Origin: Ureibacillus massiliensis 4400831 = CIP 108448 = CCUG 49529
Lineage (GTDB): Bacteria > Bacillota > Bacilli > Bacillales_A > Planococcaceae
NCBI RefSeq assembly: GCF_000772965.1
Contig: NZ_JPVQ01000030.1
Coordinates: forward strand, 1-39,303
Direction: 5' to 3'
Length of the DNA: 39,303 nucleotides
The notes below the pieces were generated by a model. That model did not search any database, had not been told where the DNA came from, and worked only from the letters and a program-made list of their open reading frames with translations. Numbering within the stretch: the stretch's first letter is position 1; each line of letters opens with the position of its first letter. Positions 16,043-25,709 of the stretch are shown here, piece by piece. The position numbers were made by a program, and so were the translations under genes.

Positions 16043-17770
16043 TTACTCACCTACCTGTTCCTGCTGAGACTCAGCGATTTGCCTATAACGTTCACTTATT
16101 TGCAATAGCTGTTCATGTGTACCATAGGCTTCTACTTTCCCTTTATGTAGAAGCAGTATTTTATCGAGTATTTTAGCAGTTTGCACCTTTTGCGTGACTA
16201 CGAGCATCGTAACCTTTTCCTCATCTAGCGCTTTCCATAAGGCCGATTCCGTTTTTACATCCAGGGCACTCGTACTATCATCTAATATTAAAATGCCTGA
16301 CTTACGAATTAGTGCCCGCGCTATAGATAACCTTTGTTTTTGGCCACCAGATAAATTTACACCTTTTTGCCCTACACGGGTTCCGTACTTATTTGGGAAA
16401 CCTTCTACCGTGCTGTGAATTTGTGCTTGCATCGCTGCATATTGAACTTCTTCAAATTCCGCTTCTTGTTTTCCCCACCTTAAGTTCTCCTCGATTGATC
16501 CTGTAAAAAGTAATGATCTTTGAGGCACAAAACCAATCGTCTCCCTTAAATCAGAAAGCTTCCAACCTTTAATGTTACGGCCATTGACGTATATTTCTCC
16601 CGAGGTCGATTCATAAAAACGAGGTAATAAGTTTAACAATGTGGATTTTCCCGAACCTGTTTCACCCATAATCGCAAGCTTCTCACCAGGTTTAAGCTCG
16701 AACGAAATATCCTGCAATACCGGTAAATTTGTATTTGGATATTTGAAGGATACATGTTCATATCGAATGGACCCTAACTCCTTCTGTTCTTCCTCATTGT
16801 GATTAGAATTCTCCACTTCTAAATCATCAGCTGGTACCAATAAAACTTCCTCCATACGATCAGCAGAAGCTTTCGCACGAGCAAAGGCAATAATGATAAA
16901 AGCAAACATGGAAAAGTTGCCTGTTATACGCATAGCATAATTAATAATGGCTACCAATTCCCCTACTTGCGCATTTCCATTATTAATTTCACTAGAACCA
17001 AACCAGATTACTGCCAATAAACTGAAATTCATAATTAACAGTAGCACAGGCATAATGAATTCCATTATTCGTAATGCTCTCGTTGTGTCCACTTTTAATA
17101 AATTGGATACATTTTGAAATCTATCTGATTCATACTGGTCACGCATATAGGCTTTTACAAGGCGAATAGCCTGCAAGCATTCCTGCAACACTCGATTCAC
17201 CCGATCCAATCTCCACTGTACTTGAGCAAAAAAAGAAATTCCCTTCTTGACCATAATGTATAAAAATACTACAACAATGGGTGCCCCTATACATAAAAAG
17301 AATGCAATTTTAGGATTTATTAAGAAGGCCATCAATAAACTACCTATCGCAGCTAAAGGTGCCCTTAACATAATTCTTAAACTCATAAAAAAGACAGATT
17401 GAACTTGACTCACATCATTTGTAAGCCTCGTTATTAATCCAGATGTAGGAAATCTTAAATAAGTAGCCATCGTAAAGGCTTGAATTTTACGAAAGAGCTC
17501 ATTTCTCAAATCATAAGCAAAGCTTTGGGCTGCATGAGAAGAGAAATAAGAATTAACGACACCACAAAAGAATGCAGCAATTGCTAAACTAACTAATACA
17601 ATTCCCCAAAGTCCAATTGCTCCAGGATCATTTACTACAATTCCATCATCAATAATCTTTGCTATTATCAAAGGTTGAGATAATTCAACGAGCAATTCAA
17701 TGAACATTAAACACAACGCAATCACTGCCGGCAACCAATATGGTTTTGCATAAGAAAATACAGTTTTCAA
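16043..17770 (-). CDS. ABC exporter subunit with degenerate ATP site (YfiB-like half of a heterodimer)
   Basis: I place the start at TTG 17770 (KTVFSYAKPYW follows), since AGGGGGA lies 8 nt upstream; a frame to 17800 has no ribosome site. The 575-residue protein has six membrane helices followed by a nucleotide-binding domain with Walker A GETGSGKST and intact signature LSGGQ. The catalytic Glu after Walker B is Asp (LILDDST) and the switch His is Gln (VVTQKVQT). Its own Walker site should therefore bind but hardly hydrolyse ATP, while its signature completes the partner's active site. First gene of the two-gene operon. Confidence 0.88.
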   Translation of the reverse strand: MKTVFSYAKPYWLPAVIALCLMFIELLVELSQPLIIAKIIDDGIVVNDPGAIGLWGIVLVSLAIAAFFCGVVNSYFSSHAAQSFAYDLRNELFRKIQAFTMATYLRFPTSGLITRLTNDVSQVQSVFFMSLRIMLRAPLAAIGSLLMAFLINPKIAFFLCIGAPIVVVFLYIMVKKGISFFAQVQWRLDRVNRVLQECLQAIRLVKAYMRDQYESDRFQNVSNLLKVDTTRALRIMEFIMPVLLLIMNFSLLAVIWFGSSEINNGNAQVGELVAIINYAMRITGNFSMFAFIIIAFARAKASADRMEEVLLVPADDLEVENSNHNEEEQKELGSIRYEHVSFKYPNTNLPVLQDISFELKPGEKLAIMGETGSGKSTLLNLLPRFYESTSGEIYVNGRNIKGWKLSDLRETIGFVPQRSLLFTGSIEENLRWGKQEAEFEEVQYAAMQAQIHSTVEGFPNKYGTRVGQKGVNLSGGQKQRLSIARALIRKSGILILDDSTSALDVKTESALWKALDEEKVTMLVVTQKVQTAKILDKILLLHKGKVEAYGTHEQLLQISERYRQIAESQQEQVGE

Positions 17771-18011
17771 TATATATCCCCCTGAATAAAAACAAATCAT
17801 GTTGATTACATCAATATGTTAAATAGTTACTTTTTTAGTATAAATCAACGTCCCAAAACATTCACAGTATTAGTAAAAATTAAATTTCTGCTTCCTACGA
17901 TAGATTATCTAGACAAACTTAATCATTTTATGACAAATTTTTATATAAACTTTTACATTTTTCTAAACTTTACTTAGTAAAAAAGTCTCGTTTTTAGGCA
18001 CGATCAAAAAA

Positions 18012-18041
18012 TTGCTATTAAATTGGTAATGACTATATAAT
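18012..18041 (+). promoter_or_regulatory. Candidate promoter of the PAS-GGDEF-EAL gene
   Basis: TTGCTA (18012-18017), 18-bp spacer, TATAAT (18036-18041). The remaining divergent intergenic region 17771-18090 is AT-rich without other clear signals. Confidence 0.5.
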
Positions 18042-18093
18042 GAATTAAAACTATAATATTAGTAAATATATCCGTATTAAGGAGACAATAGTG

Positions 18094-20109
18094 ATGGGCC
18101 TTGCAAAATCAAACTATAGTATAAGTGAAAACTTAATATTACAAGCTCCTTTTCCATCGATCATTCTCAATAACCAAAACCATGTTTTGATTTGGAATCA
18201 ACTAGCTGAAGACTTTTTCCATTATTCGCTTAGCGAGTTTAGTGATAACGACCATATAAAGGATTCATTATTTTCATCATTTACAAAAGACACATGGGAA
18301 CTGATTTCCGAAAGAAGCGATATGCTAAAATTCGAAAATCAATATTTATTAACAAGTGATGATCAATTACTTGAAGCATCAATTATTACGATTCCTTCTT
18401 ATTATAAAGGGGAATTATGCACTTTCGTTATTTGTTTATTGAATAACCAAATGAAAAAAATTAATAAGTCATCACAGGAATTAAGCGATCTAAAGGAAGG
18501 ACTACTTTCATCCTTCATGGTTGTAACAATTGATAGTGAAGGGTTTATCACAAATTGTAACGAAAAGTTTTTAAAAACTAGCCATTGGACGCCAAAACGT
18601 GTACTAGGAAAAACATTTTGGCAGCTTTTTCCTGAAGCTGAACAATCTAAGAAGGAAGCTGAAGAAATCTGGCACACAATATCTTCTGGTGAAATCTGGC
18701 AAGGTGATGTGGAGAAGATTACTAAGGATGGACAATCTTATTGGGTACATCTAACTGCTATCCCTTCCTATTCAGGCGATCACGCTCAATATACTTTACT
18801 TGAGCACGATATCACTGATGAAAAATTAATGAAGCAACAGCTTGAGAAAATTGCCTATATCGATCCCGAGACAGGTTTAATGAATATTTACCGCTTAGAG
18901 CAAATCGTTAACGAAATGGTTGAAGAAGGAAGACGTTTTTCCTTTGTATATTTAAGTATTGATAAATTTTACACAGTGAAAGAATTGCATAAAAACTTAA
19001 ATGAAAGTAGCTTTATTTCTGAATTTGTTAAACGTCTAAAAATTTATTTCCAGGACAGTTCAATGGCTCGTATTAATTCAAGTGAGTTTGTTATCATTAC
19101 CCCATTGAGCGAATGGTTTATCCAAGGCTTTTTAACTTATTTAAAACAAAACCCTATTTATAATGGCAATGCTGCTGTACCTTTATCAATAAGTGGGGGA
19201 ATTACTCATTCACCAACAGATCAGTCTGGCTTTTATCAGTTAATGCAGGCATCTCTTAAAGCCGTGCAAAATGTTAGAGAAGCTGGTGGGAATAATATTG
19301 CCTCCCTATCATCTAAATCCCATAAAGCATTAAACCGAAAATCATTGATTGAAAAGCGTCTATTACTTGCTTTAGACCAAAAAAATCTTGAGGTTTTATA
19401 TCAACCGCAGCTTGATTTAAATAGTGGGGAAATTATTGCGGTCGAAGCTTTAGTACGTTGGGAAGATGAGGAAATTGGCGTAGTTCCGCCGGATGAATTA
19501 ATTCCTATCGCGGAAGAAACAGGTCTGATTAACGATATTGGATCTTTTGTCATTGAGGAAGCATGTAAACAAGCTGCCTTATGGAACGAAAGAGGAGTCA
19601 ACTTAAAGATTAGCATCAACTTATCTGTCCGCGAGTTCCGTGATAAAAATATGGCTAAATCGATTTTGAATACTTTATCTCAAACGAATTGCCCTGCAAG
19701 CTTAATTCAAATAGAAATTACGGAAAAATTCGCTCTAGAAGCCGAAGCTGAATCTTATATTATTAAACAAATGCGACTACTTGAAAACGAAGGAATAACT
19801 TTTGTACTTGATGATTTTGGGACAGGCTATGCTTCCTTCAGATATATGCAGCTATTACCTATAGAAATTTTAAAAATCGATCAAATGTTTATTCATTCAT
19901 TAATGATGTCTGAAAAAACTCAACGATTGATTAAAGGTATGGTTCAATTTGCTAAGTCAATGAATATTACTGTACTTGCTGAAGGGGTAGAAACAGAAGA
20001 ACAGTTGCAGCTTCTTAAAGAATTCGAATGTGATATTATTCAAGGCTTCTTAATTAGTAAACCAGTTAATGCAAAAGAAATTAAAAAACTAATAAACAAT
20101 CAGAAATAA
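18094..20109 (+). CDS. PAS-PAS-GGDEF-EAL protein, probable c-di-GMP phosphodiesterase
   Basis: Numbering from the GTG at 18091 (ATG 18094 is equally well spaced from AAGGAG), the domains are PAS 1 (about 15-118), PAS 2 (about 138-250), GGDEF-like (about 255-405) and EAL (about 415-672). The GGDEF signature is replaced by NSSEF (329-333), so cyclase activity is unlikely. The EAL domain keeps E452-A-L, the Asn of ISINLS, the Glu of IEITE, DDFGTGY (574-580), the Lys of LKID, AEGVETEE and the QGF tail motif. It should therefore hydrolyse c-di-GMP. No membrane segment or signal peptide is seen, so PAS domains probably sense a cytosolic ligand or redox state. Single gene with its own terminator. 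Confidence 0.88.
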   Translation: MGLAKSNYSISENLILQAPFPSIILNNQNHVLIWNQLAEDFFHYSLSEFSDNDHIKDSLFSSFTKDTWELISERSDMLKFENQYLLTSDDQLLEASIITIPSYYKGELCTFVICLLNNQMKKINKSSQELSDLKEGLLSSFMVVTIDSEGFITNCNEKFLKTSHWTPKRVLGKTFWQLFPEAEQSKKEAEEIWHTISSGEIWQGDVEKITKDGQSYWVHLTAIPSYSGDHAQYTLLEHDITDEKLMKQQLEKIAYIDPETGLMNIYRLEQIVNEMVEEGRRFSFVYLSIDKFYTVKELHKNLNESSFISEFVKRLKIYFQDSSMARINSSEFVIITPLSEWFIQGFLTYLKQNPIYNGNAAVPLSISGGITHSPTDQSGFYQLMQASLKAVQNVREAGGNNIASLSSKSHKALNRKSLIEKRLLLALDQKNLEVLYQPQLDLNSGEIIAVEALVRWEDEEIGVVPPDELIPIAEETGLINDIGSFVIEEACKQAALWNERGVNLKISINLSVREFRDKNMAKSILNTLSQTNCPASLIQIEITEKFALEAEAESYIIKQMRLLENEGITFVLDDFGTGYASFRYMQLLPIEILKIDQMFIHSLMMSEKTQRLIKGMVQFAKSMNITVLAEGVETEEQLQLLKEFECDIIQGFLISKPVNAKEIKKLINNQK

Positions 20110-20111
20110 TA

Positions 20112-20164
20112 AAATGGCTACAGAATACTTAAGGAATCACCCTTAAGTATCTGTAGCCATTTTT
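20112..20164. terminator. Strong bidirectional terminator
   Basis: A stem of about 22 bp (from AAATGGCTACAG to CTGTAGCCATTT with a small interior mismatch) ends in TTTTT. It separates the EAL gene from the convergent exporter genes. Confidence 0.88.
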
Positions 20165-20649
20165 CACTTTATCTTTTGTCTTTTTGCTCGAGCATAGGAT
20201 TGCATGGACGTTCTACCGTTGTTTAAGAGCCTGAAAAATAGCTGTACAATTACTTCCGCAAACACAAGTCCCATTGCAATAGCCCCTGAAATCATAAAAG
20301 CACGTAATCCATATTCAATTCCATTTATATATTCTAATTCCACAATACTCCGCATAGTATTATAAGCAAGACCACCTGGGACAAGCGGTATAATTCCAGA
20401 TACATTAAAAACAATCATCGGTGATTTAAATTTACGCGCAAATATTTGAGCAACAATAGCAACAACAAAAGCTCCTAAAAAAGTAGACTGAACTTCTGAC
20501 ACATCGTATTGCATAAGAGTGTAGTAAATCATCCAGCCAATCGAACCAACAAAACCACAATAGGGAATTGCTTTTATCGGTGCATTAAAAATAACACCAA
20601 AACATGCAGTAGATATAAAACTAAAAATTGCGTGTACGAGATAATCCAT
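20164..20649 (-). CDS. ThrE/YjjB-type threonine/serine exporter family, small subunit
   Basis: The 161-residue membrane protein has about five hydrophobic helices and the GIIPLVPGGLAYNTMRSI block typical of the YjjB (ThrE C-terminal, DUF3815) family. It ends in a basic tail. It is paired with the YjjP-like gene 12 bp upstream, and AAGGAG precedes its ATG. In actinobacteria the two parts are one ThrE protein exporting threonine and serine; in E. coli YjjPB is linked to succinate export. The substrate here is open. Confidence 0.82.
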   Translation of the reverse strand: MDYLVHAIFSFISTACFGVIFNAPIKAIPYCGFVGSIGWMIYYTLMQYDVSEVQSTFLGAFVVAIVAQIFARKFKSPMIVFNVSGIIPLVPGGLAYNTMRSIVELEYINGIEYGLRAFMISGAIAMGLVFAEVIVQLFFRLLNNGRTSMQSYARAKRQKIK

Positions 20650-20661
20650 TCGTTTTTCTCC

Positions 20662-21414
20662 TTAAAATCCAACTACAAGCGCAATACCAGATCCAATAGC
20701 AAATGCAGTTAAAAAGGCTTCTGCACCTTTAGCTATTCCCGAAGTGAAATGGCCCGCCATTAGATCACGAACTGCATTTGTGATTAACACCCCAGGAACT
20801 AATGGCATTACGCCGCCAATAATTATTTTGTCTAATTCTGTTCCAAGGTGAAACTTTACAGCGAAATATGCGACTAATCCTGTGAATAGCGCTGCTAAAA
20901 ACTCTGAGAAAAATTTCACCTTTGTCAGTTCATGTATGATGGTCACAACGGTAAACCCAACACCACCTGCTACAAAAGCGGCGGGCATATCGCTCCACAA
21001 ACCACCAAACAAAATAATAAAAGCACTACTTGCAACAGCCGCTAAAAAAACCTGTAGATAAATTGGTAAAAAATAGTTGGTTTTTTGTATCCGAAGTAGC
21101 TCGTCATACGCTTCTTCGAGTGATATCATTTTATTTGTAAGGTTACGAGAAACTCTGTTTACTAGCGAAATTTTGTGTAAATCCGTAATACGATTTGATA
21201 TAGATGTAATTTTTGTGATTTGTCTTCTTCCTAATGAAAGAATAATCCCAGTTGGTGTTACATAACTTTGTGCATCTTCTATATCAAGAGAGCGAGCCAT
21301 TCGTAACATTGTATCTTCTACTCGATATGTCTCAGCCCCGCTCTCAATCATTATTCGACCAGCGAGTAGAAAACAATCTAATGCCATCTCATAATTCATT
21401 TCGTTATTAGTCAT
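20662..21414 (-). CDS. ThrE/YjjP-type threonine/serine exporter family, large subunit
   Basis: The 250-residue product starts with the cytosolic YjjP (DUF1212) domain: LAGRIMIESGAETYRVEDTMLRMA and YVTPTGIILSL. Four or five membrane helices follow, with GGVMPLVPGVLITNAVRDL matching the transport motif of its small partner. AAAGGAGA lies before the ATG. It is the first gene of a two-gene unit. Together the two proteins reconstitute a full-length ThrE-like carrier. No regulatory site stands out upstream. Confidence 0.85.
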   Translation of the reverse strand: MTNNEMNYEMALDCFLLAGRIMIESGAETYRVEDTMLRMARSLDIEDAQSYVTPTGIILSLGRRQITKITSISNRITDLHKISLVNRVSRNLTNKMISLEEAYDELLRIQKTNYFLPIYLQVFLAAVASSAFIILFGGLWSDMPAAFVAGGVGFTVVTIIHELTKVKFFSEFLAALFTGLVAYFAVKFHLGTELDKIIIGGVMPLVPGVLITNAVRDLMAGHFTSGIAKGAEAFLTAFAIGSGIALVVGF

Positions 21415-21547
21415 TGCTGATTCTCCTTTTCTCCTTGCTCATATTATCGAACAAAAAAGGAAATCTCAATACAGTTTTTTATTATTTATTATTTTTTACA
21501 TATTTTTCATATACAAATAAACAATAGAGAGGAGTTCCCAACTAGGT

Positions 21548-22990
21548 ATGAACAACAAGGATCGCAAGTTCGGCGGTCGGTTACTTGACATTGTCCTGAT
21601 TACAACTATTTTTACATTGTTTAGTTTTATAACAGTGTTTGTTATTACAAGTAAAGAATCAAAGTTTCAAAATGTATTGGCAAACGATGAGGTAATTGAA
21701 GAGCAAATAGTTGAAGAACCAGAAATTTTGCCATCACCAGTCATTGAAGAGTTCGAAACTGCATTTGATGGAGTTCACATTATTCATGAAAAATTAAATG
21801 ATAAATCAACACCATACCATATACAATCCGTACAAACTAAATTTGAAATAATCAATAATGAAATCAATCAATACATATCCACATCGAAAGAGCAATATGA
21901 AAATGCAGTACGTTTAAACATTCTCACTAATGAAACTAAAAATCTATTTAATAATTTAAAAATTAGTAGTGAAATATTTGAACATGACAATAAATATATT
22001 TCAATCGTGTTCACAAAGAGTGAAGCAATTGGTTCGAATATATATGAATCTACTATTAAAACGATATTCTTCAATAATGAAACTGGTGAAATGATAGATT
22101 TAAGACATTTAATTGATTTAAACGTTGATCACTTAATAACATTTACCGATCATGTTCATTCAAGTATTTTAAACAATAAAACGTACAATCAATATATTCA
22201 CAATGACCAATTTTTTGCTGCCACAGAGCCTAAATGGAAATTGTATAAACGATTTGCGATTAAAGATGATCAATTAATCATTTACTTTGATAAGGGTGAG
22301 GTTGCAGAGCGTAATGCTGGTATTCCAACAGCAACCATCTCACTAACATCGATTTATTCTTTACTTGCACCTGAATTTAAAAATGGTATTAAAGACAATT
22401 CAACACGGCCGAATACGCCTTCACATAATGGAAAAAAAGTAGCTTTAACCTTTGATGATGGACCGCATCCAACGATTACGATGCAAATCTTGAATACATT
22501 AGATAAGTATGATGCAAAAGCAACATTCTTCGTTGTTGGGAATCGTGTAGACGATTATTCTGATGTTTTAATCGAAACTGTAAAGCGTGGACATGAAATA
22601 GGAAATCACACTTGGAATCACGCAAGATTAACAGCTCTTTCATCTGAAAATGTATTAGAGCAAATTCGTCTAACAAATGAAGCAATCAAAAACGTTACCG
22701 GTCAATACCCTGACGTTTTCCGACCACCTTATGGAGATAAAAATAAACGTGTAACAGATTTAATCGATTTGCCCGCAGTCTTATGGACGATAGATTCACT
22801 AGATTGGAAACATCGTGATTCTAGTAATCTATTACCAATGATTAAGAAAAACATGCATAATAACGCGATTATTCTAATGCATGATATTCACCAATCTACA
22901 GCAGATGGTCTTGAGAGTGTCTTAAAGTACTTACAAAGCGAAGGCTATGAGTTTGTTACAGTAAATGAACTGTTATTCCAAGATAAATAG
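21548..22990 (+). CDS. pdaC: PdaC-like peptidoglycan/polysaccharide deacetylase
   Basis: The 480-residue protein has an N-terminal membrane anchor (about 14-33), an extracytoplasmic DUF4163/DUF3298 region (about 65-280) and a C-terminal NodB deacetylase domain. The catalytic motifs are complete: TFDDGPH (base Asp and metal Asp), HTWNHARL (two metal His), RPPYG, W in DSLDWKH and LMHDIH. The domain order and length match B. subtilis PdaC (YjeA), which removes acetyl groups from MurNAc and affects lysozyme resistance. The ribosome site (GGAG) is somewhat distant, about 13 nt. No U-tailed terminator follows directly; the next hairpin is at 23242. Confidence 0.82.
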   Translation: MNNKDRKFGGRLLDIVLITTIFTLFSFITVFVITSKESKFQNVLANDEVIEEQIVEEPEILPSPVIEEFETAFDGVHIIHEKLNDKSTPYHIQSVQTKFEIINNEINQYISTSKEQYENAVRLNILTNETKNLFNNLKISSEIFEHDNKYISIVFTKSEAIGSNIYESTIKTIFFNNETGEMIDLRHLIDLNVDHLITFTDHVHSSILNNKTYNQYIHNDQFFAATEPKWKLYKRFAIKDDQLIIYFDKGEVAERNAGIPTATISLTSIYSLLAPEFKNGIKDNSTRPNTPSHNGKKVALTFDDGPHPTITMQILNTLDKYDAKATFFVVGNRVDDYSDVLIETVKRGHEIGNHTWNHARLTALSSENVLEQIRLTNEAIKNVTGQYPDVFRPPYGDKNKRVTDLIDLPAVLWTIDSLDWKHRDSSNLLPMIKKNMHNNAIILMHDIHQSTADGLESVLKYLQSEGYEFVTVNELLFQDK

Positions 22991-22994
22991 TAAG

Positions 22995-23205
22995 AACAAG
23001 CCGGGACAAAAGTAAACTTCGAAAGAGTATTCAATATGAAGAATAGTAAATATTTTGATCACCGCTTCATTTGAAAATCGTTCGTTGAAGAGGCAAGTGA
23101 AGAGAGTACCTCCCCTCTAGGCTTTCGATGCAAAGGCAAAGCTTTCCTGTCGGTTGTAAGGAATAAATGAAATGTACTTTTCTCTTTATTTCCCAACCTC
23201 TTGTT
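22995..23205. repeat. Possible non-coding repeat element with terminal inverted repeats
   Basis: The gap 22991-23294 contains no gene. AACAAG-CCGGGACAAAAGTA at its left edge is mirrored, imperfectly, by TACTTTTCTC-TTCCCAACCTCTTGTT at its right edge. The 170 bp between have several small hairpins. The layout suggests a small dispersed element or structured RNA; I cannot confirm copies elsewhere. Confidence 0.35.
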
Positions 23206-23241
23206 AATCAAACAAAGCAAAGTTAAATATAAAATTTGTAA

Positions 23242-23285
23242 AAAAGACTCGGGAAGATATGATCGTAATCTCCCCGGGTCTTTTA
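23242..23285. terminator. Bidirectional terminator, pdaC and beta-propeller gene
   Basis: AAAAGACTCGGGAAGAT pairs with ATCTCCCCGGGTCTTTT (one mismatch, one G-U) with T/A runs on both sides. Confidence 0.8.
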
Positions 23286-23294
23286 ATTTTATTT

Positions 23295-25490
23295 TTATTG
23301 TATCTTCACACTTCCTAATTGCTCGAATGTTTGTAAATCGTAGCTTTTCACTTCATTTCTTGAGATTGTGTAAAGTGTATCTCCAATATAAAGCATTCGT
23401 TGTACCATCGTTTCCCAGTTTTCATACTGCTCACCAGGAGACGCTGGTGTTATTAAGTTCCCCTTAAGCTCAATGCCATTATCAGCAGTAATTTCGTAAA
23501 TTACAGAGCCCGATCCTTCAAAGCGTGTATCATATTGCCCGTTTCTCTCATATATGCTTACAGGGAATCCAAAATAGCTATATGCACTATTTCTAAATAG
23601 TACCTTATGGTTGTATTGAACCTCTGAATAGGTACCGCGACCACCTAACACAACAGTATCTTGCTCTTTTGGATTTGAAAAATCAGTAATGTCAAATAGA
23701 GATACTTTAATACCACCTGTCACAGTAAATGGCCGTTTTGAATAGCTATCAATCATTGTTTCAGTTTCATAGCCTATCCCTACTAGATGATTTTCATCAA
23801 GTGGATGCAAGTAATTACTGAATCCTGGTATTTTTAACTCTCCTAAAACCTTTGGATCATTTGGATTGGCCAAATCAATGACAAATAGTGGATCCACCTC
23901 TTTAAATGTTACAATATACGCCTTATCCCCCATAAACCTAGCAGAATAAATACGTTCTCCTTTTGCTAAATCCGTTACTTCTCCTACTTTTTCTAATTGA
24001 TCATTAAAGATGAATAAATGATTTTTCGATGTAGATTCAGCTCCCCACATACTGCCTTCTGTTACAGCAATTCTAAAGTACCCATCATATTCATCCATTG
24101 AGAACTGATTTAAAGCAGAACCATTAATGGATGTAGAAGCTGTATAATCAATATCTGTGCCATTAATAGCGAATTTATAAATATCTGTATTTACTGAAGT
24201 TGGCGCAATGATCATATCCCGCGCCATTGAATTTGACACAGATGTATTGGGTTCACTTTCGACTTCAAACTCTAGAGTAGTTGGCATTTCAAAATCAAGG
24301 GCAGTCAGGTATAGTGCATTCGGCGACATATAAAGGGTCGAACTGCTACCTAAATAACCTTTCGTTTCTACTTTTTCATTTTCAAAGTTATTTAAATCAA
24401 TAGCTGAAATAATGGTATAATTCGGTTCTGTTGACCCCGGTAGAATCGTTAACTTTTCAATTTCCATCGGTGAAATTTTCTCATCTTCTGCACTATCATA
24501 CGTATACGGTCTAAGTTCAACCTCTTCAACAGGTGTATCATATAAAATCCAGTATTCAGGTGACTTTATCGTTACCATATAAAGTACATCGTTATATTTA
24601 CGTACACCCGTCATATAGCCATCTTGCCCTATTTCACGAACTAATGTCGGCTTTTTAGGGTCTTCGATATTATAAAACGCTGCTGTTGTCATACTATATC
24701 CACTAACATATTTATCCTTATCCTTTTGCTCTGGCTCAATATATTGATCTTTCATCACGATTAGCATATTTTCATGAATCATTAATTGCATAGGATAGCT
24801 GTAATCATCAAATGTAATTTTACTTACTTGCTTCATATTTTCAGGGTTTCTTGCGTCTGTAATGATGATATCGTTATCATACGTAGCGTAAATATATTCT
24901 CCATCCGTTACAGCAATGTCACCTTCTTCAATACCTTCCACTTGATTATTTGTTGTGGAATAATCTGCTCCACGATCTGAGCTCATATCTGCTGCTGAAT
25001 TGGATACTTCCACACTTTCCTCTGCCCCACTCATCGTCGAATCATTAAGATAATATCGTTGTTCACGATTTAATGCTGTAAGGAAAAAATTTTGTAAGTC
25101 TTCAATAGATGTGATCCCTTCAATTTGATCGATAACTTCATATTCAATTTCTTTTTTAGCTGTTGGCGTAGAAGGAATTGGGAATGCATTTTTCTCAACA
25201 TGCAAAGTATATTCTCCTGACTTTGTATTCAGGATTGTCACTGTTTTCCCTTTATTCAATAGTTTCATTTCAGATTCTACTTTATTACCTTCTTTGTCTG
25301 TTAAGTAAACGTAACCCTTATCTATACTGTTTTCGTCTAGTGCATGTGAAAAATGAACATGATAAGGATGATTTACCAACACGGTTGAGGTTGCATTCAC
25401 TTCAATTTTCTTACCTAGAAAAAGCACTGCACCTATAGCAAGTACAGCTAGTAGTATAAGAATACCGCTTACATAAAACCTCTTTTTCAT
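23295..25490 (-). CDS. Secreted/membrane-anchored beta-propeller domain protein
   Basis: The 731-residue protein begins with a basic-hydrophobic signal anchor (3-25), then an Ig-like domain (about 30-110) with HPYHVHFSHALDENSI, as in bacterial Big domains. It continues with a large beta-propeller region of the kind called Beta_propel. Repeating blades are visible as ITDARNPENMKQVSK, FYNIEDPKKPTLVREIG, VIDLANPNDPKVLGEL and LFDITDFSNPKEQDT. It is extracellular; such propellers are usually binding scaffolds, and no enzyme motif is evident. A good AGGAG site precedes the ATG. It is a single gene, and the gap upstream to 25901 holds only one hairpin. Confidence 0.75.
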   Translation of the reverse strand: MKKRFYVSGILILLAVLAIGAVLFLGKKIEVNATSTVLVNHPYHVHFSHALDENSIDKGYVYLTDKEGNKVESEMKLLNKGKTVTILNTKSGEYTLHVEKNAFPIPSTPTAKKEIEYEVIDQIEGITSIEDLQNFFLTALNREQRYYLNDSTMSGAEESVEVSNSAADMSSDRGADYSTTNNQVEGIEEGDIAVTDGEYIYATYDNDIIITDARNPENMKQVSKITFDDYSYPMQLMIHENMLIVMKDQYIEPEQKDKDKYVSGYSMTTAAFYNIEDPKKPTLVREIGQDGYMTGVRKYNDVLYMVTIKSPEYWILYDTPVEEVELRPYTYDSAEDEKISPMEIEKLTILPGSTEPNYTIISAIDLNNFENEKVETKGYLGSSSTLYMSPNALYLTALDFEMPTTLEFEVESEPNTSVSNSMARDMIIAPTSVNTDIYKFAINGTDIDYTASTSINGSALNQFSMDEYDGYFRIAVTEGSMWGAESTSKNHLFIFNDQLEKVGEVTDLAKGERIYSARFMGDKAYIVTFKEVDPLFVIDLANPNDPKVLGELKIPGFSNYLHPLDENHLVGIGYETETMIDSYSKRPFTVTGGIKVSLFDITDFSNPKEQDTVVLGGRGTYSEVQYNHKVLFRNSAYSYFGFPVSIYERNGQYDTRFEGSGSVIYEITADNGIELKGNLITPASPGEQYENWETMVQRMLYIGDTLYTISRNEVKSYDLQTFEQLGSVKIQ

Positions 25491-25666
25491 GATTTCACTC
25501 CTTTTCTATTAGCTTACTATAGGATTAGACTGATAAATTCCTAATAAGTTACAAATAAGGTAAAATAATTTCGAACTATCTAAAATTTTTAGAGTAGATT
25601 TTATGTAAAATAGCAACTATCAAAACTTTTCTTAGGGGTTGAAGATGATCCGTTTTTACAATAGAG

Positions 25667-25709
25667 AAAACTCCATTTTGAACAATCTTTTTTTCAAAAT
25701 GGAGTTTTT
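25667..25709 (+). terminator. Orphan terminator-like hairpin
   Basis: AAAACTCCATTTTGAA and TTCAAAATGGAGTTTT form a 16-bp perfect stem ending in T residues. No gene on the plus strand precedes it for 2.6 kb. It could end a short untranslated or leader transcript, or a 30-codon ORF (25645-25737) that it overlaps. The rest of 25491-25901 is AT-rich without other signals. Confidence 0.55.

Noticed and set aside
20164-21414. Split ThrE genes as a frameshifted single gene
   Set aside because: Each part has its own start and strong ribosome site with a 12-bp gap, and two-gene YjjPB forms are normal.
23201-23467. 88-codon plus-strand open frame across a terminator
   Set aside because: It runs through the bidirectional terminator into the antisense of the beta-propeller gene; no ribosome site.
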